Source: an uncultured Elusimicrobiales bacterium
Lineage (GTDB): Bacteria; Elusimicrobiota; Elusimicrobia; Elusimicrobiales; Elusimicrobiaceae
NCBI GenBank assembly: GCA_910576915.1
Contig: CAJTJT010000002.1
Location: 1-64,000 of the forward strand
DNA length: 64,000 nt
Direction of reading: 5' to 3'
Numbering within the stretch: the first letter of the stretch is position 1; each line of letters opens with the position of its first letter. The position numbers were made by a program, and so were the translations under genes. Below are positions 49,731-57,759 of this stretch, one piece after another. The notes beneath the pieces are model-generated. The model was not told the DNA's origin. It saw only the letters and a list, made by a program, of their open reading frames with translations, and made no database searches.

Positions 49731-49792
49731 AAAAGTAGTTCTCCTTTAAAATATTATAGAAAATAACGGCTGTTCTTATCTGTCTGTTTGCG

Positions 49793-49827
49793 CACAAGGG
49801 ACGAAAAGATTTTTTTCGTCCCTTGTG
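49793..49827. terminator. perfect 15-bp inverted repeat
   Basis: CACAAGGGACGAAAA pairs fully with TTTTCGTCCCTTGTG around a five-base loop. It lies upstream of the EamA gene and has no gene directly feeding it, so its role as a terminator is uncertain. The stretch 49731-50137 holds this hairpin, a nested palindrome and the znuA promoter, but no gene. Confidence 0.45.
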
Positions 49828-49967
49828 TCTTTTAAGGATAAACAATTTTCCAAAATCTGCCGTCTTGCGCGTACCTTGGGGCTTACGTAATTACCACTAC
49901 GCCGCGACCCAACTTGTCCGCGCAATACGGAGCGGTTTTGAAAAATCATATAATCATCTACAATGTC

Positions 49968-50019
49968 ATTCCCGAGAGCCTGCCCCGTAAGGTCGTTATA
50001 CGGGGTTGTAGTCGGGAAT
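49968..50019. repeat. nested interspersed palindrome
   Basis: ATTCCCGA (49968-49975) pairs with TCGGGAAT (50012-50019) around an inner CCCCGTA / TACGGGG pair. The GTCAT left border matches the palindromes near 53483 and in the pilin A and E leaders. Confidence 0.6.
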
Positions 50020-50110
50020 CTGCCGATTTTTTTGTCGTCATCCTGTATTTTTTCCTTTTGGGGTCTAATATCGGCGCCAGTAACCGGCCGTACGCGTGCG
50101 GCCGGGAATT

Positions 50111-50130
50111 CGTATAATATATATTAAGGA
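50111..50130 (+). promoter_or_regulatory. -10 box and small palindrome before znuA
   Basis: The sequence around 50111-50125 contains TATAAT overlapping the perfect palindrome TAATATATATTA, just before the AAGGAG ribosome site. The palindrome may be an operator; zinc control by Zur is a guess from gene function only. Confidence 0.35.
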
Positions 50131-50137
50131 GAAACGC

Positions 50138-51022
50138 ATGAAAAAAACATTTTTTCTTTTGGCTGTTTTAATTGCGCTGGGGCTTTTGTATTGGGGATTC
50201 TCGCGCCCGAATACGGCGCATGCGGATAAAACGTCCGTAGTAGTTTCGGGTTATGTGCCGTATACGCTGGCGCGTCAGATCGGCGGGGATAAAATTGCGC
50301 TTTCCATGTTGCTCCCTGCCAATGCGGAACCGCATTCGTTTGAGCCTACTCCCGGCGATATGGTGGCCGTGCGCCGCGCGGATGTGTTTGCGTATGTTTC
50401 TCCCCGCATTGAACCGTGGGCCAAAGACGTGTTGTCCGCCGCCGGGTCGGATACTTTGGTGGTGGAAGCCGCCGCGTTTGCCGCGCCGTCGGACGATCCG
50501 CATGTATGGATGGATTTTAACAACGCCGGGCGCATCGCCGCCGCGCTGGCCGAGGCCCTGGCCAAAAAGGACCCGCAAAATGACGCTTTTTATGAGGCCA
50601 ATTTAGCCGCTTTTCAAGCGGAGCTGGCCGCCCTGGATGCGGATTATAAAAGCGCGCTGGCGGATTGCCAAAGCCGCGAAGTGGTGCATGTGGGGCATTT
50701 GGCGTTTAAAAATTTGACGAAAAATTATAATCTGTCGCTCTCTTCCCTTGCGGGCGCTTCGCACGACGGGGAACATTCGGCCCGCAAACTGGCGGATTTG
50801 GTTAAATTCATCCGCCAAAAAAACGTAAAAACCATTTTTACCGAAGAAACGTTATCCCCGCGTTTGTCCGCCGCCGTGGCGGAGGAAACGGGTGCGCGGA
50901 TTTTGCCGCTTTATACCGTGGAACACGTGGGAAAAGGCGATTTTGAACGCGGCGCAACGTACGGCGAACTCATGCGCCGCAACCTGGAAAATTTGCAAAG
51001 GGGGCTTGGATGCAAAGCGTAA
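50138..51022 (+). CDS. znuA: zinc ABC transporter substrate-binding protein
   Basis: This 294-residue cluster A-I metal-binding protein delivers zinc (or manganese) to the ZnuBC transporter. The start at 50138 follows AAGGAG; the N-terminal hydrophobic segment lacks a lipobox, so it is a signal peptide or anchor. Metal-binding His residues lie in AEPHSFEP, DPHVWMD and HVGHLAF, with an acidic ligand in the late TEETLSPR region. It overlaps znuC by 13 bp. Confidence 0.88.
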   Translation: MKKTFFLLAVLIALGLLYWGFSRPNTAHADKTSVVVSGYVPYTLARQIGGDKIALSMLLPANAEPHSFEPTPGDMVAVRRADVFAYVSPRIEPWAKDVLSAAGSDTLVVEAAAFAAPSDDPHVWMDFNNAGRIAAALAEALAKKDPQNDAFYEANLAAFQAELAALDADYKSALADCQSREVVHVGHLAFKNLTKNYNLSLSSLAGASHDGEHSARKLADLVKFIRQKNVKTIFTEETLSPRLSAAVAEETGARILPLYTVEHVGKGDFERGATYGELMRRNLENLQRGLGCKA

Positions 51023-51798
51023 TCCGTGCGGAAAACCTGCGTTTTGCCTATACGCGCGTGCCCGTTTTGGAAAATATTTCTTTCGACGTAAAATCCGGCG
51101 ATTACGTCGGCCTTATCGGCCCCAACGGCGGCGGAAAAACCACGCTGTTAAAACTTTTGTTGGGGCTTGAAAAAGGCTTCGGCAAAATTTTCCTTTTCGG
51201 GACGCCGCTTGAGGAGTTTAAGGACTGGCACAAAATCGGTTACTTGGCGCAAAAGAGCCCCGTTTCGCAAAGCAGGTTCCCTATTTCCGCCGAAGAAGTA
51301 GTGCTGATGGGGCTTTCTTCCCGGCGGGGGGCGGCCGTTTCCCGCGCGGAGTTAAAAGAAGTATACGAAGCCATGCGGCAAACCCGCACGCGTGAATATG
51401 CGGGGCGGATTTTCCACGATTTATCCATCGGCCAGCAGCAGCGCGTTTTGCTGGCGCGCGCCCTTGTCAGCAAGCCCGAACTGCTTATTTTGGACGAACC
51501 TTCCACCGCGCTCGACGCGTCTTCGCGCGAGATGTTTTTTGACCTGTTGGGCGAACTAAACGCCAAACGCGGCGTGACCATTCTGCTTATTACGCACGAC
51601 ACGGGCGAAGTGGGCAAACATATTTCCAAATTTATGTACGTGGATAAAACGCTTGTGTTTTTCGGCACGAAAGAAGAATTTTGCAAGTCCGACAAAGTGG
51701 CCCAAAAACTGGGTGCGTTTGCCCAGCATACGATTGACCACCTGCATAACCACGGCCACTGTCCGCTGGGGTGCGCATGCGGGGAGGAACACAAATGA
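51010..51798 (+). CDS. znuC: zinc ABC transporter ATP-binding protein
   Basis: This 262-residue ATPase has Walker A GPNGGGKTTL, Q-loop YLAQK, signature LSIGQQQ, Walker B LLILDEP and the H-loop THD. The last 23 residues are unusual: HTIDHLHNHGHCPLGCACGE and a final EHK, with seven His-type or Cys-type ligands packed together, which may bind metal and regulate transport. It overlaps znuB by four bases (ATGA). Confidence 0.92.
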   Translation: MQSVIRAENLRFAYTRVPVLENISFDVKSGDYVGLIGPNGGGKTTLLKLLLGLEKGFGKIFLFGTPLEEFKDWHKIGYLAQKSPVSQSRFPISAEEVVLMGLSSRRGAAVSRAELKEVYEAMRQTRTREYAGRIFHDLSIGQQQRVLLARALVSKPELLILDEPSTALDASSREMFFDLLGELNAKRGVTILLITHDTGEVGKHISKFMYVDKTLVFFGTKEEFCKSDKVAQKLGAFAQHTIDHLHNHGHCPLGCACGEEHK

Positions 51799-52613
51799 TT
51801 TCCGAATTTTTGAGTTACGGATTTGTTCAGCGCGGGCTGGTTGCCGGCAGTTTTGCGGCTGCGGCATGCGCGCTGCTCGGGGTGTTTTTGGTGCTTAAAC
51901 GATTGTCTTTAATCGGCGACGGCATGAGCCACGTTTGTCTGACGGGCGTGGCGGTGGCCCTTTTAACTTCCACGAACCCGGTGTATATGTCGGTGCCGGT
52001 GGTGATGCTTTCTTCCCTCGGCATTATGAAGCTGACGCAAAAATTTAAAATTTATGGCGACGCCGCCATCGGCATCGTCAGCGCGGCAGGGCTTTCCGTG
52101 GGCCTCATGATTACCGCGTTTGCCGGCGGTTTTAATACCGATTTGCTGGGTTATTTATTCGGCAGTATTTTAACGGTAGCCCGCGCCGAAGCCGTTTTGT
52201 GCGGCGTGCTTTTGGCTGTTGTTTTGGCGGGACTGCTGTTTTTCTACCGGGATTTAACGTCCACCTGTTTCGATGAACCTTTCGCCCGCACGCGCGGCGT
52301 CCGCGCCGGAGCGGTAAATACCGCGCTGGTGATGGTGACGTCCGTAGCCGTGGTGCTTGCGTTTAAAGTGGTGGGGATTTTTTTAATTTCCGCGCTTATT
52401 ATTATTCCGCCCGTCAGCGCGCTGCTTCTTTCGCGCACGTTCAAACAGGTGTTGTGGCTGGCCGCGGGCTTTGGGGTGGCGAGCGTGTGGCTGGGCGTGT
52501 ATTTGTCTTTTGTGTTTAACATTCCGTCCGGGGCGACGATTATTTTGGTGAATTTGTTGTTCTTGGCCGGGAGCTACGTTTATTCCAAGTGGGGGGTAAA
52601 AGATGCCCGCTAA
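51795..52613 (+). CDS. znuB: zinc ABC transporter permease
   Basis: This 272-residue permease of the ABC-3 family starts at ATG 51795 after GGGGAGG. It has about eight membrane helices and the family motif LKRLSLIGDGMSHVCLTGVA near the N-terminus, and ALIIIPPVSALLLSRTFKQ. It completes the importer with znuA and znuC and overlaps nth by 11 bp. Confidence 0.92.
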   Translation: MISEFLSYGFVQRGLVAGSFAAAACALLGVFLVLKRLSLIGDGMSHVCLTGVAVALLTSTNPVYMSVPVVMLSSLGIMKLTQKFKIYGDAAIGIVSAAGLSVGLMITAFAGGFNTDLLGYLFGSILTVARAEAVLCGVLLAVVLAGLLFFYRDLTSTCFDEPFARTRGVRAGAVNTALVMVTSVAVVLAFKVVGIFLISALIIIPPVSALLLSRTFKQVLWLAAGFGVASVWLGVYLSFVFNIPSGATIILVNLLFLAGSYVYSKWGVKDAR

Positions 52614-53262
52614 AAAAACAGCTTTGCAAACGCATGCGCTGGCCGTTGTAAAAGAACTTAAAAAATTATACCCGGAACATGTTATCCCGCTTCACCACGG
52701 GAACGCCTGGCAGCTGTTGTGCGCGGTGATTTTATCGGCCCAATGCACGGACGCACGCGTGAACACCATTACGCCCCATTTATTTAAAAAATATCCCACG
52801 GTACACCACCTGGCTGCGGCGGATATTAAAGAGGTGGAAAACATCATTCATTCCGCCGGGTTTTATCATTCAAAGGCGTTGTCTTTGATAGAATCTTCCA
52901 AACGTATTTGCGAAGTGTTCGGCGGAGAGGTGCCGCAGAATATGGACGATTTGCTGTCGCTTCGCGGGGTGGCGCGCAAGACGGCCAATGTAATGCTGGG
53001 CGATTATTTTAAAAAGCCCGCCGGGATTGTGGTGGATACGCACGTAAAGCGGCTGGCGTTCCGTTTGGGGCTTACCAAGCAGACGGACCCGGTGAAAGTG
53101 GAGAAAGATTTAACTAAAATTATCCCTTACGAATACTGGGGCTGGATTGCGATTGCGCTTATTTTGCACGGCCGCCAAGTGTGCAACGCGCGCAAGCCGG
53201 AGTGTTCGCGCTGTTCCATGTCCGGGCTGTGCCCGAAAAACGGCGTAAAAACAAGCGCGTAA
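52603..53262 (+). CDS. nth: endonuclease III
   Basis: This 219-residue DNA glycosylase/AP lyase removes oxidised pyrimidines. The helix-hairpin-helix carries the catalytic Lys in LRGVARKTANV, the catalytic Asp is in VVDTHVKRLAFRLG, and the 4Fe-4S cluster ligands are in CNARKPECSRCSMSGLC. It is cotranscribed with the zinc importer. Confidence 0.96.
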   Translation: MPAKKTALQTHALAVVKELKKLYPEHVIPLHHGNAWQLLCAVILSAQCTDARVNTITPHLFKKYPTVHHLAAADIKEVENIIHSAGFYHSKALSLIESSKRICEVFGGEVPQNMDDLLSLRGVARKTANVMLGDYFKKPAGIVVDTHVKRLAFRLGLTKQTDPVKVEKDLTKIIPYEYWGWIAIALILHGRQVCNARKPECSRCSMSGLCPKNGVKTSA

Positions 53263-53289
53263 AATACCGTTATTTTTATAAGTAAACAC

Positions 53290-53320
53290 GGAGCGGAAAT
53301 TTTATTTTCCGCTCCTTTTT
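53290..53320 (+). terminator. terminator of znuACB-nth
   Basis: A 10-bp stem (GGAGCGGAAA / TTTCCGCTCC) is followed by TTTTT. Confidence 0.85.
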
Positions 53321-53482
53321 ATTTGCCTACCTTTCATTTTTTGTGTTGTTTTTTGCAGGCCTTAACCCGTCTATAAAAATCTATTTTGCCGTAGTTTTCC
53401 CGCCCTTAGTCTTGTTTATGTCGTTGCCGTTTATGCAGGCCTATATCCTGTTTATAAAACGCCTCAAGGCGGAGAGTCCGTC

Positions 53483-53561
53483 ATTCTGAACTTGTTTCAG
53501 AATCCAATAAGATAAGGTCTTTCTTTATAAACGACCTGGATCCCGGATCCATGTCCGGGAT
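53483..53561. repeat. two adjacent interspersed palindromes
   Basis: ATTCTGAA / TTCAGAAT (53483-53503) and ATCCCGGA / TCCGGGAT (53540-53561) each have GTCAT or ATGAC borders. Similar palindromic units are widespread in bacterial genomes. The non-coding stretch 53321-53977 holds these, two R1 repeats, the T12 promoter and a long leader. Confidence 0.65.
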
Positions 53562-53624
53562 GACGGCAAGGAATCTCCAGGCCTGTTTTCTTTAGCCTTC
53601 TTTATTCGTAATTTTGCGTCTTGT

Positions 53625-53770
53625 TCAAAACAGTGTGGCTTAAATAGTCTAATGAGGGCGGTGGGAAAGGGAGGGGCGGACCCTCTGGGCCAGCTTGCCG
53701 TAGCCTTCCTTGTTCGTAAGGTCGCGACATATCCAAAACAGTGTGGCCTAAACTAGTTTGATGGGCGGGA
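53625..53770 (+). repeat. composite upstream repeat of pilin C, R1-R1
   Basis: Two R1 copies with core AAAACAGTGTGGCTTAAA or AAAACAGTGTGGCCTAAAC (about 53625-53680 and 53700-53770) are present; no R2 is seen. Confidence 0.75.
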
Positions 53771-53782
53771 CAAGATAACCGC

Positions 53783-53823
53783 GGCCTGGAAGGCCTTGAC
53801 TCGTTTTTTTTTTTTGATACCTT
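53783..53823 (+). promoter_or_regulatory. T12 promoter of pilin C with abutting palindrome
   Basis: GGCCT-gga-AGGCC (53783-53795) ends exactly before TTGACT (53796-53801). CG, twelve T and GA precede TACCTT (53818-53823), with an extended TGA and a 16-bp spacer. Confidence 0.65.
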
Positions 53824-53824
53824 G

Positions 53825-53975
53825 GGTAAGAGGAGGAGGCTGGCCGACTACACCCTGCACTGCTTACCCTGAAATAAGCCCCAGAAGAGATTTCCCGGCC
53901 AGTCCCTCCTCAAGAGACACCGGAAGCGGGAAGAGCGGATTCCCCCGTTCTTCCCGCAATACTAACGAGGAGGGC
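53825..53975 (+). promoter_or_regulatory. long structured leader of pilin C
   Basis: The leader of about 150 bases contains GAGGAGGAGGCTGGCC pairing with GGCCAGTCCCTCCTC, and a second stem GCGGGAAGA / TCTTCCCGC-like before the GAGGAGGG ribosome site. Confidence 0.4.
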
Positions 53976-53977
53976 GT

Positions 53978-55174
53978 ATGAAGAACAAAAAGAAAGCCTT
54001 TACGTTAACCGAGTTATTGGTAGTGGTTATCGTAATAGGTGTGTTAAGCGCGGCAGTATTGCCGAAGTTTAGCAAAGTAATCGAAACGCGCAAGACAACG
54101 GAAGCGGAAGAGTTAATGGCTTCTATCCGCACGGAACAGGAAAAGCGCTGCGCGTTGGATAAGCCGTATATAGCGGATGATATTTCCAGACTAAATGATA
54201 TTGTAACGAACCCGGATACGAAGAATTATAAAATAACGCTGCAAGGCACAGGCGTAATTGCGAGCAGTAAAGGCAATTACAGTTATACGTTGGAAATGCC
54301 ATCGTATTTAGATGGGAGAATTTGTTGTAGAGGAAATGACTGTGAAAAACTGAACAAGAACTATCCGAACTGTGATGAGGGATTCACATATGAACCGTCG
54401 CCGGAGAGCTGTGCGGGAACGGTAACTCCTGTAGAACCCGAAATAAAAACGTGTTCGGGTAGTGATACGCAAGCGTGCGGGTGCCAGAGTAAAGGCACGC
54501 AAAGCCGCACGTGCAATACGACCACGGGTGAATGGAGTGATTGGGGCGCATGCAGTATCAGCGACGCTTGCGAATGCACGGGCACCAAGCCGGACGCAAG
54601 CCAAGACTGCAATAAATGCGGTACGCAAACGAGAACGGTCACGTGCGACAGTACTACAGGCGAATGGAAAACGGGTTCCTGGGGGACGTGCAGTAAAACG
54701 GTGGCCCAGTGTACTAACTGCCCGGAGGGGAAAGTATACGATGAAGCCTCCGATAAATGCGTTTGTGCTACAAGTGCGGCTGATTGGGATTGTGTGGGCA
54801 CTTGGGAATGTGACGATGGCTCCTTTGTTGAGCCTTTTTGGAACGAAGAAACCTGTACATGCGAGGGAAGTTGTCCGGAACCGACAGATGAGCCGCGTTA
54901 TTTATTATGCTCAAGAGTGAACTGGATGGAAGCAATGGGAAAAGTGAATACACATAAAACTCGGCAGGAAGCAAAACAAGCCTGCGAAGAATACGGACAA
55001 GACGTACAGTTTTGTGAATCGTTCCCCCCAAGTATGGATTGCCCTGACCCGAACCGTCCGTGCAAAGAAACTCCGGGGTGGGGCCGGTGCTTTTATTGCG
55101 GATATGAACCGTGTCATGGAGTTTTGGGGATTGGGTCATGCAGTACCTGCGATTGTTACTGCGGTGTCGGTTAA
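53978..55174 (+). CDS. giant cysteine-rich prepilin (pilin C)
   Basis: This 398-residue protein is over twice the usual pilin length. The leader is MKNKKKA^FTLTE, with Ala instead of Gly at -1 but Glu at +5; the hydrophobic helix runs to about residue 28. Residues about 30-130 form a pilin-like domain, and 130-398 an ectodomain with 38 cysteines in the whole protein. Two repeats resemble thrombospondin type 1 modules (GTQSRTCN...GEWSDWGACS near 173-192; GTQTRTVTC...GEWKTGSWGTCS near 215-239). It may be a tip adhesin or minor pilin; this is inferred. Confidence 0.82.
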   Translation: MKNKKKAFTLTELLVVVIVIGVLSAAVLPKFSKVIETRKTTEAEELMASIRTEQEKRCALDKPYIADDISRLNDIVTNPDTKNYKITLQGTGVIASSKGNYSYTLEMPSYLDGRICCRGNDCEKLNKNYPNCDEGFTYEPSPESCAGTVTPVEPEIKTCSGSDTQACGCQSKGTQSRTCNTTTGEWSDWGACSISDACECTGTKPDASQDCNKCGTQTRTVTCDSTTGEWKTGSWGTCSKTVAQCTNCPEGKVYDEASDKCVCATSAADWDCVGTWECDDGSFVEPFWNEETCTCEGSCPEPTDEPRYLLCSRVNWMEAMGKVNTHKTRQEAKQACEEYGQDVQFCESFPPSMDCPDPNRPCKETPGWGRCFYCGYEPCHGVLGIGSCSTCDCYCGVG

Positions 55175-55196
55175 AAATAAATCACTATAAAATTAA

Positions 55197-55223
55197 ACCC
55201 CCCGAAGTTTAACTTCGGGGGGT
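55197..55223. terminator. bidirectional terminator between pilin C and the nuclease gene
   Basis: ACCCCCCGAAG pairs with CTTCGGGGGGT around a TTTAA loop, between convergent genes. Confidence 0.8.
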
Positions 55224-55240
55224 GTTGCGTTTTGTTTAAA

Positions 55241-55747
55241 TTACTGATATCTTGTGGATTTTTTGCCGCCGTCGTAGGCGTAGCCCAGGTTGCGGCGGAT
55301 GAGTTCTTCGGCCAGGTCTTTGCCTGTGTTGTTGGTTACGTCGCACAGCAGGCGGAAGTATTTATCGCGCCCGCAGTCCGTCAGCGTGACGGGGCCGTCT
55401 TCCAAAAACGCTTTGGTAAACGCTTTGGCTTTTTTGGCCAGGAGTTTTTCTTTTTCGGTTTTGCCTTTTATTTCGGGGCAGTCCACGCCGCGCACGCGCA
55501 CGGGCACTTTTTCGCAGTAGACGGCAAACGAGCAGTTTAGGTTAATTTTAAAAGTGTCCCCGTCGTAAACGGATGCAACGGACACATTTTTAAACATGTC
55601 CCCGTCTTCCACGTCCCCGGTTTTGGAAAGCGGCTTGCCCTGCTGCTGGAGTACAATCAAAACCGCCGTCGCCAAAACGGAAGCCCAAAATTTTACCGTT
55701 TTATTAGTAGAGGAGCGGCATGCGGTTTTGCGTTTGCGGCGGGCCAT
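55241..55747 (-). CDS. thermonuclease-like (SNase) nuclease, membrane-anchored or exported
   Basis: This 168-residue protein has a basic N-terminus and one hydrophobic segment (FWASVLATAVLIVL), then an SNase fold. Catalytic residues are conserved: Asp62/Asp64 (YDGDTF), Arg84, Asp89 and Glu92 (VRVRGVDCPEI) and Arg132 (KYFRLLCDV). It would cleave nucleic acids at the cell surface or in the periplasm, possibly for nutrient use or DNA uptake. It follows the lipid kinase gene by 1 bp. Confidence 0.87.
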   Translation of the reverse strand: MARRKRKTACRSSTNKTVKFWASVLATAVLIVLQQQGKPLSKTGDVEDGDMFKNVSVASVYDGDTFKINLNCSFAVYCEKVPVRVRGVDCPEIKGKTEKEKLLAKKAKAFTKAFLEDGPVTLTDCGRDKYFRLLCDVTNNTGKDLAEELIRRNLGYAYDGGKKSTRYQ

Positions 55748-55748
55748 G

Positions 55749-56627
55749 TTATCTCTCCGGGAACAGCACTTTTAACGCTTTGGGTTCCACCGCAATTTCC
55801 AGCGTATCCTGCGTTTTGCGCGGTTCGCCGTCGATGTGGTAGACGATGTCCCCCGGCAGGCGGATGACGGCGCGTTTGACGTGTTTGGTTTCCGTTACGC
55901 CAAAAGGCCGCCAGTCGTCCGTAAAAAAGAAAGGCGCGGCGAGGGCCAGTTTCCATTTGGGGGCATCCGTTACCGTTACCATATCCAAAAGCCCGTCGGT
56001 CAGACTCGCTTTCGGGGCGATTTTAAAGTTGCTTCCATACTGCCGCCCATTGGCAAACACCAGCGTCAGCGGCGCGGTTTTGGTTTGCACATCGTCGGCG
56101 GTCAGGTCCAGCATTTTGGGTTTGTAGGATAAAGCGGTTTTCGCGCCGATTTTAAAATACGGCCACATACCGCGCTGGCCCGTTTTGCCGTGTTCCATAA
56201 ACTGCCAGGCGATGTCGGCCTCGATGCCGACTCCGGCCAGGTTGAGGAATAATTCTCCGTTGGCGCGGCCCGCGTCGCACGGGACGGCTTTGGCGCGCTG
56301 CAGACGCATAACGGCTTCTTCAAAAAGAAGGGGCATCCCCAGTTCGCGCGCAAACCCGTTGCCGGACCCGCGCGGAATGACGCCCAGCGCTGTATTAGTG
56401 CCCACCAGCCCGCGGGCGGTTTCGTTAATCGTGCCGTCCCCGCCGATGGCGACGGCCGCTTCAAAACCCATATCCGCGGCCTCTTTCGCCAGTTCCGTGG
56501 CGTGGCCGGGGGCTTTGGTAAGGCGCATGTCCGCGCCCGGAAAATTAAGCTGTATGCATGCGGCGAGCTGTTCCAGGTCCGCCTGGCGCTTGCCGCTTTT
56601 GGGGTTTAAAATAAAACGGATTTTCAT
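55749..56627 (-). CDS. diacylglycerol kinase-like lipid kinase (YegS/DagK family)
   Basis: This 292-residue protein has the family nucleotide-binding loop NPKSGKR at the N-terminus, the GGDGTINE catalytic motif, and PRGSGNGFARELG. The C-terminal beta domain ends DGEPRKTQDTLEIAVEPKALKVL. It phosphorylates a lipid such as diacylglycerol; the exact substrate is unknown. It overlaps the next gene upstream by four bases. Confidence 0.9.
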   Translation of the reverse strand: MKIRFILNPKSGKRQADLEQLAACIQLNFPGADMRLTKAPGHATELAKEAADMGFEAAVAIGGDGTINETARGLVGTNTALGVIPRGSGNGFARELGMPLLFEEAVMRLQRAKAVPCDAGRANGELFLNLAGVGIEADIAWQFMEHGKTGQRGMWPYFKIGAKTALSYKPKMLDLTADDVQTKTAPLTLVFANGRQYGSNFKIAPKASLTDGLLDMVTVTDAPKWKLALAAPFFFTDDWRPFGVTETKHVKRAVIRLPGDIVYHIDGEPRKTQDTLEIAVEPKALKVLFPER

Positions 56628-56974
56628 AGTTTTTTAAGTGTTTGTTCCGAAACGGAATTTTTATTTTCGAGCGTTAAAAGCGCATCGTGGATGCGTTCGG
56701 CCTTGAGCATCCCGTTGCCCACGCCGGCCAGTTTGGCTCCGGCGGATAAAATAAACACCATCAGCACCGCAAACAAACCCAGGTTGGCAATTTGGTTTAC
56801 GCCCTGCATGGGAATTTGCATGGGGCCGTACTGCGTGTTAATGCGCAGGTCCGCCATCTGCACCACGGGCGCGACGGGCTGCCGGTCCGCAAACACTTTG
56901 TACATGCCCATCACGGAAAACAGCATCATCATCAGTCCCGCGCAGATAAGTAAATAGCCAAAAATTTTGTTCAT
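56624..56974 (-). CDS. small two-helix membrane protein
   Basis: This 116-residue protein has membrane helices near residues 5-25 (FGYLLICAGLMMMLFSVMGM) and 66-86 (LGLFAVLMVFILSAGAKLAG), an intervening loop and a charged C-terminus. I recognise no family. It sits between the HAD hydrolase and lipid kinase genes, overlapping the latter by four bases. Confidence 0.7.
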   Translation of the reverse strand: MNKIFGYLLICAGLMMMLFSVMGMYKVFADRQPVAPVVQMADLRINTQYGPMQIPMQGVNQIANLGLFAVLMVFILSAGAKLAGVGNGMLKAERIHDALLTLENKNSVSEQTLKKL

Positions 56975-56990
56975 CTTTCCTCCTGATAAA

Positions 56991-57689
56991 TTATAACAAA
57001 ACGGTTAACAGGTCCGTCAAAGCGTTGATTTTGGTGTAAGGCGGATTTTCGGGCTCTTCGGTTTCTTCGTGCTTCCAGTTGTCCTCGCACGGAATCCACA
57101 CGCCCTGCGCGCCGGCTTCTGTGGCGGGAAGTACGTCGGATTTTAGCGAATTGCCCACCATTAAAATATTTTCCGGATTCACATTCCACGCCCGGAATAT
57201 GGAGCGGTAGACGGACGTGTCTTTTTTGCTGACGATTTCCACCCGCCCGAACAACGGCAGCAGGCCGGATTCTTCCAGTTTGCGTTCCTGCGCCAATAAA
57301 TCCCCTTTGGTGATAACGGCCAGGTGATAGTTGGGGGCCAGTTTTTCAAGCGTTTCTTTTACGCCGGGCAGCAGGACGACGGGTTCGGACAACAGGTTTT
57401 TGCCCAGGTCCAAAATTTTGCGTATGGCCGGGGCGGATTCGTCGGCGGGCAGTACGTCCAGGGCGGTTTGAATCATGGAAAGCGTAAAACTTTTTACTCC
57501 GTAGCCGAACGTATCCAGATTGGCCATTTCGGTTTGGAAGAGTTTGTCCTCCGCTTCCCGTTCGGTCAGTTTATGTTTTAATAAAGCGTAAAATTCCCGT
57601 TCCGTCCGGCGGAAATAGGGTTCGTTTTGCCACAGCGTGTCGTCCGCGTCCAGGCAGACGTGCGTGATTTTTTTTGCGTTCAAAGCCAT
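56991..57689 (-). CDS. HAD-superfamily hydrolase
   Basis: This 232-residue protein has HAD motif I LDADDTLWQNE (Asp14 and Asp16), motif II VITKGD, and motif III/IV region MVGNSLKSDVLPA, with a helical cap between. It resembles HAD-IA phosphatases acting on small phosphorylated metabolites; the substrate is unknown. It is first in a four-gene run and divergent from alaS; GGAGG precedes the ATG. Confidence 0.85.
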   Translation of the reverse strand: MALNAKKITHVCLDADDTLWQNEPYFRRTEREFYALLKHKLTEREAEDKLFQTEMANLDTFGYGVKSFTLSMIQTALDVLPADESAPAIRKILDLGKNLLSEPVVLLPGVKETLEKLAPNYHLAVITKGDLLAQERKLEESGLLPLFGRVEIVSKKDTSVYRSIFRAWNVNPENILMVGNSLKSDVLPATEAGAQGVWIPCEDNWKHEETEEPENPPYTKINALTDLLTVLL

Positions 57690-57718
57690 AAGCCTCCGGG
57701 CCGGGCGGCCCCGTATTT

Positions 57719-57735
57719 TGATATACTTTATTATA
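57719..57735. promoter_or_regulatory. divergent -10 boxes of alaS and the HAD gene
   Basis: On the plus strand TGA-TATACT (57719-57727) serves alaS. On the minus strand TATAAT (57735-57730) serves the HAD gene. Both lie in a 70-bp intergenic gap. Confidence 0.5.
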
Positions 57736-57759
57736 TATGTTTATTTGAAAGAAGGTCTT

